A stretch of 29,640 bases of DNA, from positions 1-29,640 of the forward strand of contig DDSL01000147.1 of assembly GCA_002343825.1 (NCBI GenBank), read 5' to 3'. The stretch comes from Chthonomonas sp. UBA2391. Its GTDB lineage: Bacteria; Armatimonadota; Fimbriimonadia; Fimbriimonadales; Fimbriimonadaceae. The first letter of the stretch is position 1, and every line of letters starts with the position of its first letter. The position numbers were made by a program, and so were the translations under genes. Shown here piece by piece: positions 15,627 through 27,100 of the stretch. The notes beneath the pieces were generated by a model that saw only the letters and a program-made list of their open reading frames with translations, searched no databases and was not told the DNA's origin.

Positions 15627-16895
15627 ATGAATTTGAATCCGAAATTTCGTTTTCGTGCGCCAGGCGCGGCCTTGGGCCGGTGCCTCCGCGCCGCGGTCGC
15701 GGTCTTCGCCCTGGCCCTGATGGGTCTGGCGAGCGCCGACATCGACGTACCCAGCGACGGTAGCGACGGAGACTTGGTGGTGGCCGCCAACGAGACCCGA
15801 ACCATTGATCTCGGTCTCGCTACGACCGGGACCTGGAACCAGCCTGGCAACGGCAACGGCGTCTACGACCCAGTCAAGTGGGCCGTGGTCTTCAAGTACA
15901 ACTCGGTGACCATCGGTGACAATGCGATCGTCAAATTCACCAACCACCCTTCCAATCCTCCGGTCGTTTGGTTGGTAAAAAATAGCGTGACCGTTAATGG
16001 TGGATATGTTGTATTGGACGGGCAACCAGGGACGGGCAATCGGTCCTTCTCAGTGCCAGGTCCAGGAGGCTTTGCAGGGGGCCGCGGAATTGCAACTTCC
16101 GTCTCAACATCAGCCGGCCGGGGTCCAGGAGCTTCTCCTCGATCCGGAGACCAGTCCGGGGCTTACGCAAACTCATTCTTGACTTCAGTCGCTTACGGTA
16201 ACGATCAGATCCTTCCTCTCGTTGGCGGCTCTGGATCTGCCAGAAACACCACTCTTGGGGGAGGCGCTGGCGGTGGTGCGATCTTGATTGCAGCTAGAAA
16301 GTCCATTTCCCTGAGCCTTATCAATGGCAATGGAGGCATCTTGGCGAGGTCGTTGTCGCCAGACGGCTTTCGCATCGCTTCCGGGGGGGCGATCCGCCTG
16401 ATTGCGGAAACACTTGAGGGATCAGGTGGCCGGCTCTACTCTTGTTATGCCTCCTCCGTAGATGTTACAGAGGTTTGGGGCCGAATCAGGATTGAGGCAG
16501 TCAACAACTTCTCCAACTGGGAGCTCCGGGGCAAGTCCTCCATCGTTCCCCTCGTAGGTGCCCCCCAGATCTGGCCGACGGACCTGAGTCCCCAGGCCAA
16601 GATCATAAGCATCGGCGGGCTGAACGCCCCGAGCGACCCCCGCGCCCAAGACGGGGCCGCCAACGCCGACATGACCCTGAACACCGACCAGGCCTTGGTG
16701 GTGCGGGTCCAGTGCACCAACGTCCCGATCGCCAACTGGAAAGTCCAGCTGAAGCTCGTGGTGCCCGAGGGCGATGCCGTTCTGAAGGAGTGCACTCTGG
16801 TGGAGGGCAACGACCTCGTGAGCTTCTGGGAAGCCAGCTTCACCCTTCCTCCCGGCGTTAGCGCCATCCAGGCCCGCGCCTACAAATTCCAATAA
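15627..16895 (+). CDS. Glycine-rich secreted protein, tandem paralog 2
   Basis: 422 aa, the closest relative of paralog 1. It has a basic 21-residue N-region, then the hydrophobic signal segment VAVFALALMGLASA and mature DIDVPSDGSDGDLVV. The N-terminal block and the ~110-aa C-terminal domain are near-identical to those of paralog 1, including identical DNA runs of 34 nt and 41 nt. The central glycine-rich part (about residues 95-285, with PGPGGFAGGRG, GGGAGGGAILIAA and SGGAIRLIAE) differs much more. The paired cysteines of the C-terminal domain are kept. GGAGG lies 8 nt before the ATG, and the gene starts 16 nt after paralog 1. Function unknown. Confidence 0.75.
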   Translation: MNLNPKFRFRAPGAALGRCLRAAVAVFALALMGLASADIDVPSDGSDGDLVVAANETRTIDLGLATTGTWNQPGNGNGVYDPVKWAVVFKYNSVTIGDNAIVKFTNHPSNPPVVWLVKNSVTVNGGYVVLDGQPGTGNRSFSVPGPGGFAGGRGIATSVSTSAGRGPGASPRSGDQSGAYANSFLTSVAYGNDQILPLVGGSGSARNTTLGGGAGGGAILIAARKSISLSLINGNGGILARSLSPDGFRIASGGAIRLIAETLEGSGGRLYSCYASSVDVTEVWGRIRIEAVNNFSNWELRGKSSIVPLVGAPQIWPTDLSPQAKIISIGGLNAPSDPRAQDGAANADMTLNTDQALVVRVQCTNVPIANWKVQLKLVVPEGDAVLKECTLVEGNDLVSFWEASFTLPPGVSAIQARAYKFQ

Positions 16896-16910
16896 GCGAG
16901 TCCAAAGAAC

Positions 16911-18113
16911 ATGAAACTGAATCTCTTTCACCGGCTTCGTTCGCTGCGCGGTAGCTCCGTGGTGGGGCTCTTGCGGAGCGGCGTTGCCCTCGGCGTTCTG
17001 GCCATTGCCAGTCTTGCCAGCGCCGACATCATCGTCCCCGGCGCCGACGGCAGCGACGGGGACTTGATTCTCGCCTACGAGACCAGAGTCATCGACCTTG
17101 CACTGGCTACAACTGGAACCTGGAATCAGCCGGGTAATGGTAACGGAGTGTACGATCCAGCCAAGTGGGCAGTAGTCTTCAAATACCGGCGAGTACGTTA
17201 CGAGCAATCCAACATACAATTTAAGCCACATCCGTCAGGTGCACCTGTCGTGTGGCTCGTTTCAGAGTTCGTTTCCAGTGACCCGAGTCTCAGGGGCGCC
17301 ATCATCCTAAATGGGACCACAACATCCCCAGGTCCGGGTGGCTTCAGAAGCGGCGGATTTGACGTTGCCTCCTACGGCTTTGGACCTGGAGCCGGAGGAA
17401 CAACTGGCACCAAGAGCTTTGCTAGCCACGGAGTAGCAGGGTCCAATGGGGGCCCGATCTACGGCAACGAACGCATCATGCCGTTAGTCGGTGGATCTGG
17501 CGGCGGAGGCAAAGCAGATGGGCCGGGCGGCGGAGGCGGCGCGATCCTTATTGCCTGCCAGGGAATCGTTGAGGGTCTAATCGTTGCCGACAGCAACGAT
17601 ACTAATGGTGAGGGAACGGGAAGCGGCGGGGCCATACGGATCGTCGCCGACCGCATCGGGGGATTCCTCAATCTTCGAGCAAGCCTACGAGGTCGAATCC
17701 GGGTGGAAACCAATGCTGGAGGTGGTCCACTCACGGCGAACGCAGGTGGTGGAACCGTCTCGACTTCGACCGACCCCTTCACCACCGCCCAAATCTGGCC
17801 GACAGATACCCACCCCAAAGTTGGCATCGTCCAAGTCCACGGGATCAGTGCCCCCACCGACCCGCGAGCCCGGTTGGAAGAAGCGACGACCGACCTGGCC
17901 ATCAATGCTGGGTCCCCCGTCGTCGTCCGGATGGAGGCCCTCAACGTTCCCAGCACTTGGAAGGTTGAGGTCAAGGTCGTGCCCAAGACCGGACGACCGA
18001 TCATCGCCGAGGCGACCAAGGTCGAAGGCAATGACCTCGCGAGCTTCTGGCAAGCCAACGTCCAGTTCCCGGCCGGAGCTTCGGTGATCCAGGCCCGCGC
18101 TTACAAGCCCTGA
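16911..18113 (+). CDS. Glycine-rich secreted protein, tandem paralog 3
   Basis: 400 aa, the most diverged of the three. After a signal sequence ending VLAIASLASA comes DIIVPGADGSDGDLIL, then the shared TGTWNQPGNGNGVYDP and KWAVVFKY blocks. The core is very glycine-rich (GGSGGGGKADGPGGGGGAIL, GSGGAIRIVADR, GRIRVE). The C-terminal domain (AQIWPTDTHPKVGI to AYKP) keeps the fold pattern, but both cysteines conserved in the other two copies are alanines here. It starts 15 nt after paralog 2 and ends 19 nt before the giant gene, with no clear Shine-Dalgarno sequence. Function unknown; probably part of the same surface structure. Confidence 0.75.
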   Translation: MKLNLFHRLRSLRGSSVVGLLRSGVALGVLAIASLASADIIVPGADGSDGDLILAYETRVIDLALATTGTWNQPGNGNGVYDPAKWAVVFKYRRVRYEQSNIQFKPHPSGAPVVWLVSEFVSSDPSLRGAIILNGTTTSPGPGGFRSGGFDVASYGFGPGAGGTTGTKSFASHGVAGSNGGPIYGNERIMPLVGGSGGGGKADGPGGGGGAILIACQGIVEGLIVADSNDTNGEGTGSGGAIRIVADRIGGFLNLRASLRGRIRVETNAGGGPLTANAGGGTVSTSTDPFTTAQIWPTDTHPKVGIVQVHGISAPTDPRARLEEATTDLAINAGSPVVVRMEALNVPSTWKVEVKVVPKTGRPIIAEATKVEGNDLASFWQANVQFPAGASVIQARAYKP

Positions 18114-18132
18114 CCTTACGACCGACACCGCC

Positions 18133-21100
18133 ATGCCGAAGCCGACCCAAACCCGCAAAATCTTCCCGAGGATCCTTTTCCTCGGGATCTTCTTGCTGTG
18201 CTGGGTCGGCGCTTTTGGCCGGGTGGGGCTCGGCTCGGTCTCCCGGATGACCGGGATCCAGGCCCTGGCGACGCGGCCCCTGCTGCAGTTCAATCCGCTC
18301 TCTTCCCTCTCGCGCCTTCTCCTCGGCCAAGAGGCCCAGCAAAACGATGCCATCGGACGGGAGATCTCGATTTTCCGGCCCGAGACCGTGATCTTGGTCG
18401 AGCCGACCGATGCCATCGGAAGAGAGATCTCGATTTCGCGCCCGCTGACCGGATCCTTCGTGCTCCAGACCGATGCCATCGGCCGAGAAATCTCCATCGC
18501 TCGGCCGTTCACGGCGTCGATCGTTCCTCAGACCGATGCAATCGGACGCGAGTTCTCACTCTTCCGCCCCGAAACGATCCTCGTCAGCCCCCAAACCGAC
18601 GCGATCAGCCGGGAGATCACCCTCTATCGGCCCGAGACCAGCGCCGCCGTTCTCGCGACGGACGCGATCAGCCGGGAGATCACGCTTTACCGGCCCATCA
18701 CGGCAAGCGTCGTTCCGGCCACCGATGCCATCAGCCGAGAGCTGACGCTCTATCGCCCCGAGACGATCATCGTCAACGACGCAACTGACGCCATCAGTCG
18801 CGAGGTCAGCGTCTTTGAGCAAGCCGGGTTTGTCGACAATCGAGTCACCGACGCCATCAGCCGTGAATTCAGCGTCTTCGAGCAAGCCGGGTTCGTCGAC
18901 AACCGAGTTACCGACGCCATCAGCCGCGAGGTCAGCGTCTTCACCTCGATCCTTCCCCCGCAGCCGGTTGAATTCTTCGCCGTCGACAACACCGCTCGAA
19001 CCCTTATCCGCCACTCGCCGCAAGGGGTCGGCAGCACGGTTGGACCTCTGAACTCTACGGTCACGGTCAGTGAACTGGCCTTCCTCGGCAATCGACTCTT
19101 GTTCTATGGCTTTGAGGGGACGACCAACTACTTCGGCGAGATCAACCCCGAAACCGGGGCTCTGACGATCCTCGGGACGCCGCGATTCAATGGCAACCCG
19201 GTCCCGCGGATCAAGGCCCTTTCGGTGCGAGGAACGACGGTCTACGTGGGCTTCAGCGTCGGGAACAACACGGCCAACCGCTGGGGAACGCTGGATCTGG
19301 TCTCCCAATCGGTCACCGAGGTCGGGCAGTCGGCCGGTGCCGACATCGAGTTCGAAGGATCGGCGAGTTCGGAAACGACGCATTTCGCGGTCAACATCAC
19401 CGAACCGGCAACTACCGGACTTAATGAAGTCTATACCGGTGACCCGGTCCCGAACCAAGCCCGAAGTGGCTTCTCTCGGGGACTCTATGGGACTTGGGCC
19501 GACCTCGAATTCATCGATAATCGCCTTTTTGTCCGGGGACTGAACACGGACAAGATACACGAGTTGGGCGACGCCGGACCCTTTGGGATTGCGGTCAATG
19601 AATCTCTCACAGTTGACGGTCCTACCACTCTTGGCGGATTTGCAGGTCGGGTGGCTCTGCCCAATCTTCGCCCGCTGAATATTGCGGCGAACCCCACCTC
19701 TCTCACCCCCGGGCAGCAGGTCAACGTGATCGTCAACGGGCAGAACTCCGGCACCGTGGGGGCCGTCGCACCGTGGACCGATAAGCTCTACCTTTCTCGG
19801 GACGCGCAAATCGGGGACGACATCGAGCTTGGCTCTTCGGCGATCAGCCAAAATCTGGCCGCTGGTGGCGTTTTCAGTCGCCCCTATCAGGTGACGATCC
19901 CAACCGGCTACGCCACCTCGACCGGAACCTACTACCTGCTGTGGGTCGCCGACCAGTCCAACACCGTCGCCGAATCGAACGAAGCGGACAACCTCACAAC
20001 GCTCCCGATCACGATCACCGTCGAAAGCCGTCCCGACCTTGTGGCTGAGCCCCTCGCTGGACCGATCGCGACGGCCGCCTCGGGCCTTGATACGATTCTC
20101 ACCGGATCGGTGCGCAATGCTGGCCCGGGTACGGTGAGCCAGCCCTTCCGCGTCAAGCTGATCGCGCTGGTCGGCGGGGGCATCGAGATCGTTTTGGACG
20201 ATCAGACCGTTACCGAGGAACTCTCGCCCGGCGAAACGGTCAACGTTCCCTTCTTGACCGACTTCACCAACCTGACCGGAGCGGTTGATTGGATCCTCAG
20301 GGTGCAGGTCGATAGCGAGAGCGCAATTAGCGAGCGCGACGAGTCGAACAACATCTTTACCTCCAACTGGGCCATGCGGGTGCTCGTGGCCGATTCGCCC
20401 AACTGGCTCGAAAGCTCCACCGGCGAAGACATCGCGGTCAACGCGAACGGAACCGACGTTATCGAAGCCAAGGGCTCGTTCGTGATCCTTCGCGATGCGA
20501 CCAGCGGGAACCCAGAGGCCTATTACCCGGGCGATGGCTCACCCGTCCTCTCTGTTCTTTGGATCAATAACTCGGACTTCCTGTACGGAACGTTCAACGG
20601 TGGGGTCTTTAAGGCAACTGCCGGTCAACCCGGCCCTCGAGAGATGTGGTCCGGCCACGGTGACCGGGTCACGGGGCTCGCCCTTAGTTCCGACCAGACT
20701 GCGGTTCATGTCTCTGGGGCTCTGCGCTTCATCAGCACCTTCGATCTCAGCGGGGTCTTGCTGCGCAAGCTGGACGTCACCGATGGTTCGAATACGGGGG
20801 TCGCGGCCAACGGCGGCCGGCTCGCTGTGGTCCGGTCAACCGGCCTAATTTCGCTGTTCGATGAAGTCACCGGCGCGGCAGCAGGCACCCTTACAGGTCG
20901 GGGCGTCATCGCCTTCGGTAGCAATCAGTTCCTCACCTCAGGCGGTGGCAGTGCGGGCGACAACCAGGTGCGGGTCTATGATCTGAACGGGACGCTGGTC
21001 CGCCAGAGTGCATCCTTCGCGGGGGTAAACGGCACTTTGGCCACAAATCCGACCCGGGTCTTGGCTGGCTCGACAGATCGGGTTGGTTATCTGCTCAGGA

Positions 21101-24100
21101 GCAACGATCTCAGTCTCGTCACGAGCCCATCGGTATCGTCTGAACTGCTGCTGCCCGGCACACCTGGTGAAATCACGGGCCTCTCGTTCCAAGGGGATAA
21201 CGCCTGGATCACAACCCAGCGGCACGGATCCTTCCGCGTGACGACGTCGGGAATTTCTGACCGGCGTGAGGTCCACGGCCCCGTCCGAGACCTCGCCCTC
21301 TCCGATGATGGAGGCTTCTTGGCGACCATTACCGGAGAAGGCCCATCGTTTACTTCCGGCTATATCCGCATTTGGAGGGCCGGAGACGGAGTCCTCCAAA
21401 GTAGGCTGGAACCCAGCCTCCCTGCTGGTCCCATCACCTTCCTCGCTGGCAACAGCTCCCGAATCATCTTTGGTCGAGGGGCAAGGTTCGGGCGAATGAA
21501 TGCATCGACCGGGCAGAATCTCGGTTCGGTCAATACTCAAGGGTCAATTTTGGACATTGAGACCGACGCCTTAAGTCGGCCCTTGATTCTCATCGCGGGC
21601 GGCAACGTTGTTCGCCATCCCGATGACTTCACGAGTACGGTCAACAAGACTTGGAGCGTTCCGGGTGGCGAGGTCCTCGCGATCAGCCCGAACCGGCGGT
21701 GGCTGGCCGTATTGGATCCGGGCACGACCTCCGCGCTCAGCGTGATCAATACCGAAAGCGAGGTCCAGACCAATATCGCGATCCCTGGTGGAGCGGTCGC
21801 CTGCGACATCTCGCCCGACGGCACCCAGGTCGCGGTGGCCTATTCCGATGGATCGATTCGATTGGTCAACGTCGCCCTGGCAACCGTGGTTCAGACCTTC
21901 CCGGCCAAGTTTGGTCTGCCCAACCTCAAGTCGTTGACTTGGTCGGCTCCGACGCAGTTCTATGCCGGTGGCCAAACGACCTCCGGGGCCTTGCGCGTGA
22001 TCGACCCGACGCGCGGCATCGACGATCTCTACTACTCGGGAACCGACCTGCGCCAGCTGGTCTCTTCGGCGAATGGTCGCATCGCCTTCCTCGATGGCGA
22101 ATTCACGATCGGAACCGTTGATGGAGCCTCTGCGCCGCCCGATAACGAAGCTCCGGACACCGAGATCACTACCCCTCCAAATAACTCGTTCCGCAAGAAC
22201 CCCGTGCGGTTCGAATGGACCGGTAGCGACAACCAGACCGCAACCGGAAGCCTGCGATACGAGTACCGAACCACCGGAAACTGGATCCCGACGAACGACA
22301 CCAGCGTCGAACTCACCTTGCCCGAAGGCGCCGCGAGCTTTGAGGTCCGTGCGATTGACACGGCCGACAACGTCGATCCGACTCCCGCCCGGGTCAATTT
22401 GGTGGTGGACAACACGCCGCCGACCTTCAGCAACGTTGCGCTTGAGATCTCGCCCTACCCCACCATTCGGGTCAGCTTTACCACCAGCGAACCGGCCGAT
22501 GGCTCCCTCCAGATCGTTGGCGGAAACACCGTAGTCGGAACCTCCCAGCAGGTCAACCACGTCATCAACGTCAGCGGGCTCGCGACCGGCCGGTCCTACC
22601 AGTTCATTCTCATCGCCGTCGACCGGGCCGGCAACGAGGCCGAGTTCCCCACGGCTGAGATCTTCCTCCCCGATCCGGCGGACCTATCCGTCAATACCTT
22701 GGTCGCCCCGGCCGAAGCCGAGATTGGGCGCGAGTACGAGCTTCGCTGGACCACTTTGAACCTCGGAAGCCAGAACCTCCCTGCAACCAAGGCCGAGATC
22801 CGGATTTCGCCCAACGCCGACGGATCGGGCGGGGTCGTGGTCAAGACAGTGGATATCGCCGCGATCACCGGTGGGCAAAGTCGAGTCGATTCGACGACTG
22901 TGACCGTCCCAAGTGGCATCAACTTCGCCACGGGTCAGTGGGTTATCGACGTCGATAGCGCGGGCGCGGTCACCGAGTCGAACGAGAACAATAACCGCGC
23001 GCTTGCAGCCGTCACGATCCTCTCGCCCGACCTGCTTCCCTCCTCGTTGGTCTCGGCATCGGCTCGGACAGGGGTGAGCAACGTGCTCGAATGGCGAATC
23101 ACCAACGAAGGCCGGGGCGGCGCCGCGGCGGGGCACAGCACCCGAGTTGCGATTTCGTCTTTCGCCGATGGAGCATTTGCTACGATCCTTGGCAACTTGA
23201 GCGTCAACACGCGGATGGAGCCGGGGGCCACGCTCGTCCAGTCGCTGGAGGTTACGCTCCCAGCCAATCTGGTGCCTGGCACCGCCTATCTGGTTCTCAC
23301 CACCGATGCCCAAGGCTCGATCAGCGAGTCAAGTGAGAGCAACAACACTCGGATCTTCCCGATCACCATCGCCGGGCCGGATCTCCAGCCCACCGACGTC
23401 GTCGCGCCGGCCAAGGTCAAGACCCGGCAGAACTTCAACATCCAGTTCAAGGACCTCAACTCGGGTCCGGGCAAGACAGCCCAATCTTGGATCACCCAGG
23501 TCTCGTTCAGCCGTAGTGCAGACGGAAGCGGACCTACCTTGATCCGACGTCTGAACTCTGCTGGAGCGCTTGATACCGGTCAGAGTCAGGCGTACAGCTT
23601 CTCGTTCAGCTTCCCCATGGAGACTGCTCCGGGCCGCTACTACCTCGTCTTCTTGACCGATGAGTTCAACTTCGTTCCCGAAGGCTCGGCAGAAGCCAAC
23701 AACCAGCTGATCGTTCCGATCGACGTCGAGCTCGAACCTACTGCGGACCTCGTCGTCCCGTCGGTGAACGTTCCGGCCCAGGTTTCGACCAACGCCGAAT
23801 TTGACATTCGGTGGACCACCCGCAACCAGGGCCAGCTTCCTGCAAATCCAAGCGCCGACCGGATCTCGATCTCCCGATTCCCAAGCGGCGAAGGGGCAAC
23901 GACTCTCGGTACCTACTTCTATAGCGTGACCCTGCCCGCTGGTGGCAGTGCCGACCGAGGCCAAGTCCTGCGCATCCCGCTCGAAGTGATCCCCGAATCG
24001 GGCACTTACTACCTGACCGTCACGGCCGATGCCACCAATCTCGTGGACGAAGTTCAGGGTGAGCAAAACAACTCCCGAACGGTCCCGATCCAGGTGATCC

Positions 24101-27100
24101 GGCAACCCCTGCCCGACCTCGTCGTAACTCAAATCCAGGCCCCCGCCAGCACCAAGTGGGGATCGATCATCGAGGTCCAATGGCGAGTCGAAAACATCGG
24201 CGCCTTCTCCACCGAGACCGACGAATGGTTTGACTTCATCTACCTGAGTCAGGATCAATTGATCGGGACCGATGACGTCAAGTTGGGCACCGTCAACTTG
24301 ACGTACCTTGACCCGACCGAAGGTTATGTCAATCGAACGCTGATTCAGATTCCGCGGGGACTCACTGGCACTTACAATCTGCTGGTCCAGGCCGATGGCG
24401 ATCGAGCCAACGAACGCAACCGCCTGGCCGAGGCGAACGAAGCGAACAACGTCCTCTCGCGACCGATCACACTGACCCAGGCCGAATTCCCCGATCTGGT
24501 GACCGACCTTGTGCGGATCCCCGATCAGGCGTTCGCCGATCTCACTTTCCCGCTCTCCTACCAAATCGCAAACCAGGGAACCTCGCCGATCCCGCCTAAC
24601 GAGCGAAACTGGACGGAAACGGTCTATCTGTCCCGAGACACCGTTCTTGATGCCCAGGACCTCCCCATTGCCTCGCGATACCGGTCGGGCAACCTGCTCC
24701 CAGGCCAAACGGAAGCCGTCAATGTCGATCCACGGATCCCGCGCACAGCCTCGGGCGAATACTTTGTCATCGTCCTCACCGACAGTAGCAACAACGTCTT
24801 CGAATACACCCAAGAGGGCAACAACTGGGCCGTTTCGAGGGACAGCTTCGGTCCGAAGAAGCTCAACGTTCTCTCCACCCCGCCCGACCTGAAGGGGGTG
24901 TCGATCACTGGCCCGACAACAGCCAAATCGGCCACCAACATCTCCGTGTCTTGGACGATTGAGAACGATAGCGCCTTTACCGCGAGCGGTTCTTGGTGGG
25001 ATGGCATCTACCTGAGCTCTGACGCATCGCTTTCGCCTGACGATCGGCTCCTCACCTCGACCGAGATCAAGGGACCTCTTGAGGGTGGCGCACCTTACAC
25101 GAAGAGCCTCAGCGTCTTGCTTCCCACTTGCGAGGCCGGCCGATACTATCTCTTCGCCCGAGCCGACCTTTATGACTCGGTTCTCGAGTCCGATGCCAAC
25201 AATAACGTCACCCCGGCATTTGCCATCGACATCACGGCGAACGAAGCGAACCTGATCGCTCGAACGGCATCGGGGCCGACCGCCGGCAAGGCTGGTTCGC
25301 CCATTGCTGTCAGCTATCGTGTCGAGAACCTGGGCCCTGGACCGACTCAGGGGACAACCTGGTCTGACGGCTTCTATCTGAGCCGCACGACCTCGCTGAC
25401 TGGTGCCCAGCTGATCACGCCGCTCGGACACTCGGGTCGGATGCAGCCGAATACGAGCTATTCCAATTCGACCTCCGTTCGATTGCCTGCATCAGCTTCA
25501 GGTGACTACTTCCTGATCTTCGCCACCGACATTCTCAATCAGGAGGATGAATGTGGCAAGGAAGCGGACAATGTCTTTGTCGTCGGCCAGATCCGCATCG
25601 AAGGTTTGCCCAATGAGGATGACCGACCGAAGCCGGACTTGGTGATGGCGGCCTTTGCCGGCACCAGCCAGCTCACAGTAGGCGAACCCTTCCAGCTGCC
25701 GTTTACCCTTCGCAATGACGGACCCGACGACATCGTGCTTGGGAACTGGGTTGACCGACTGCTTCTCTCAGCGGACGATCAACCGTCTCAGGACGACCGT
25801 CCGCTGGCGCAAATTGGTCGGAGTGCGAGCCTCGCGACGGGGGCGACTCTGGCGGACGAGTTCCGCGGTTCGATCCCGGCCACCCTCACTCCGGGCAACT
25901 ATCACCTGATCGCCGTAACCGATGCCTTCGACTACATCTTTGAGGACGGTCGCGAAACAAACAACTTCGTTTCCCGAGCCATCACCATCGCTGCCCCGCA
26001 AGCAGATCTGCAGGTGACCGAAATTGACTTCCCCGAGGAAGTCACGGGCGGACAAACCGCGCAGCTCGTCTTCACCGTCCAGAACAAGGGCACCCAAGTG
26101 ACCTTCTCTGAGGGATGGCGCGACCGCGTCTTCCTCAGCAAGGACCTCGATCTCGATAGCAGCGATGCCTTGCTCGCTGAGATTCCACGGACCGGCTCGC
26201 TTGCGCCCCAGGGTAGCTACACCTTCAACCAGAGTGTCCCGATCCCGACCAATCTTAGCGGCCGCTACTTCCTCATCGTTCAGACGGATGCGACGTTGCT
26301 CGTTCCCGAGGCCGATGAAACGAACAATCTCGGCGTCAATTCTCGAACGACCCTTGTGTTGCCGCCGCCGCCCGTCGACCTCACCGTGAAGAGCGTGGAG
26401 CCGCTACCGGCCGGGGCCAGCCTTGGCGAGACGGCATCCTTCTCGTGGGTGATCCGAAACGCCGAAGCCCGGACAATCGTCGGGGCTTGGGTCGATACGA
26501 TCTACCTTTCGAAGGACGAACAGTGGGATATCGACGATGTCGTCGTCGGGCGTAAGGATCGCGAAGGAGGACTCGGAGGTTCAGAGGAATACACCGGAAC
26601 ACTTCAGGCCGATATCCCCGCCGTCGAACCCGGCAACTACTATGTCATCGTCCGGACGGATGCCCGCAACCGGGTCCGCGAGCGCAACGAGTCGAATAAC
26701 ATCGGCGCGAGTTCGGAGGCCCGTCCGGTTACGATCACCACTTTGACCCTTGGCCAGTGGTTCGATAGCTCGCTGCGCCAGAGCCAGTCGAAGTACTTCC
26801 GGGCCGAGACTCCCGCTGGAGAATCGGTGCGATGGGACCTCGACGGAAGCCAAGTGGACGACTGGAACGATCTCTTCGTCCGCCGGTCGGACCTTGCCTC
26901 GGCTTCTAACTTCGAATTCAGCGGTTTGCCCTTCTTCCCGGACCAATCGGTTGTTGTTCCTCAGACGCTGGAAGGCTTCCTTTATGCGATGGCTCGGGGG
27001 ACGTTCGTCACCGGTGGTGGCCCCGCGCCGATGCGGATCAAGGCCGAGGTGATTCCGTTCTCGATCACCGGCATTGGCCCCGGTGAGGCGGGCTCGACTG

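Noticed and set aside
18346..18975. CRISPR-like or non-coding tandem repeat
   Set aside because: The 63-bp units are contiguous, in frame, and conserved at protein level within a long coding sequence; there are no spacers.
23329..25431. Long minus-strand open frame (700 codons) inside the giant gene
   Set aside because: It is opposite a clear repeat-protein coding frame, lacks domain character, and is expected from GC-rich codon bias. The same applies to the minus-strand frame at 4611-6023 inside the S45 gene and other antisense frames.
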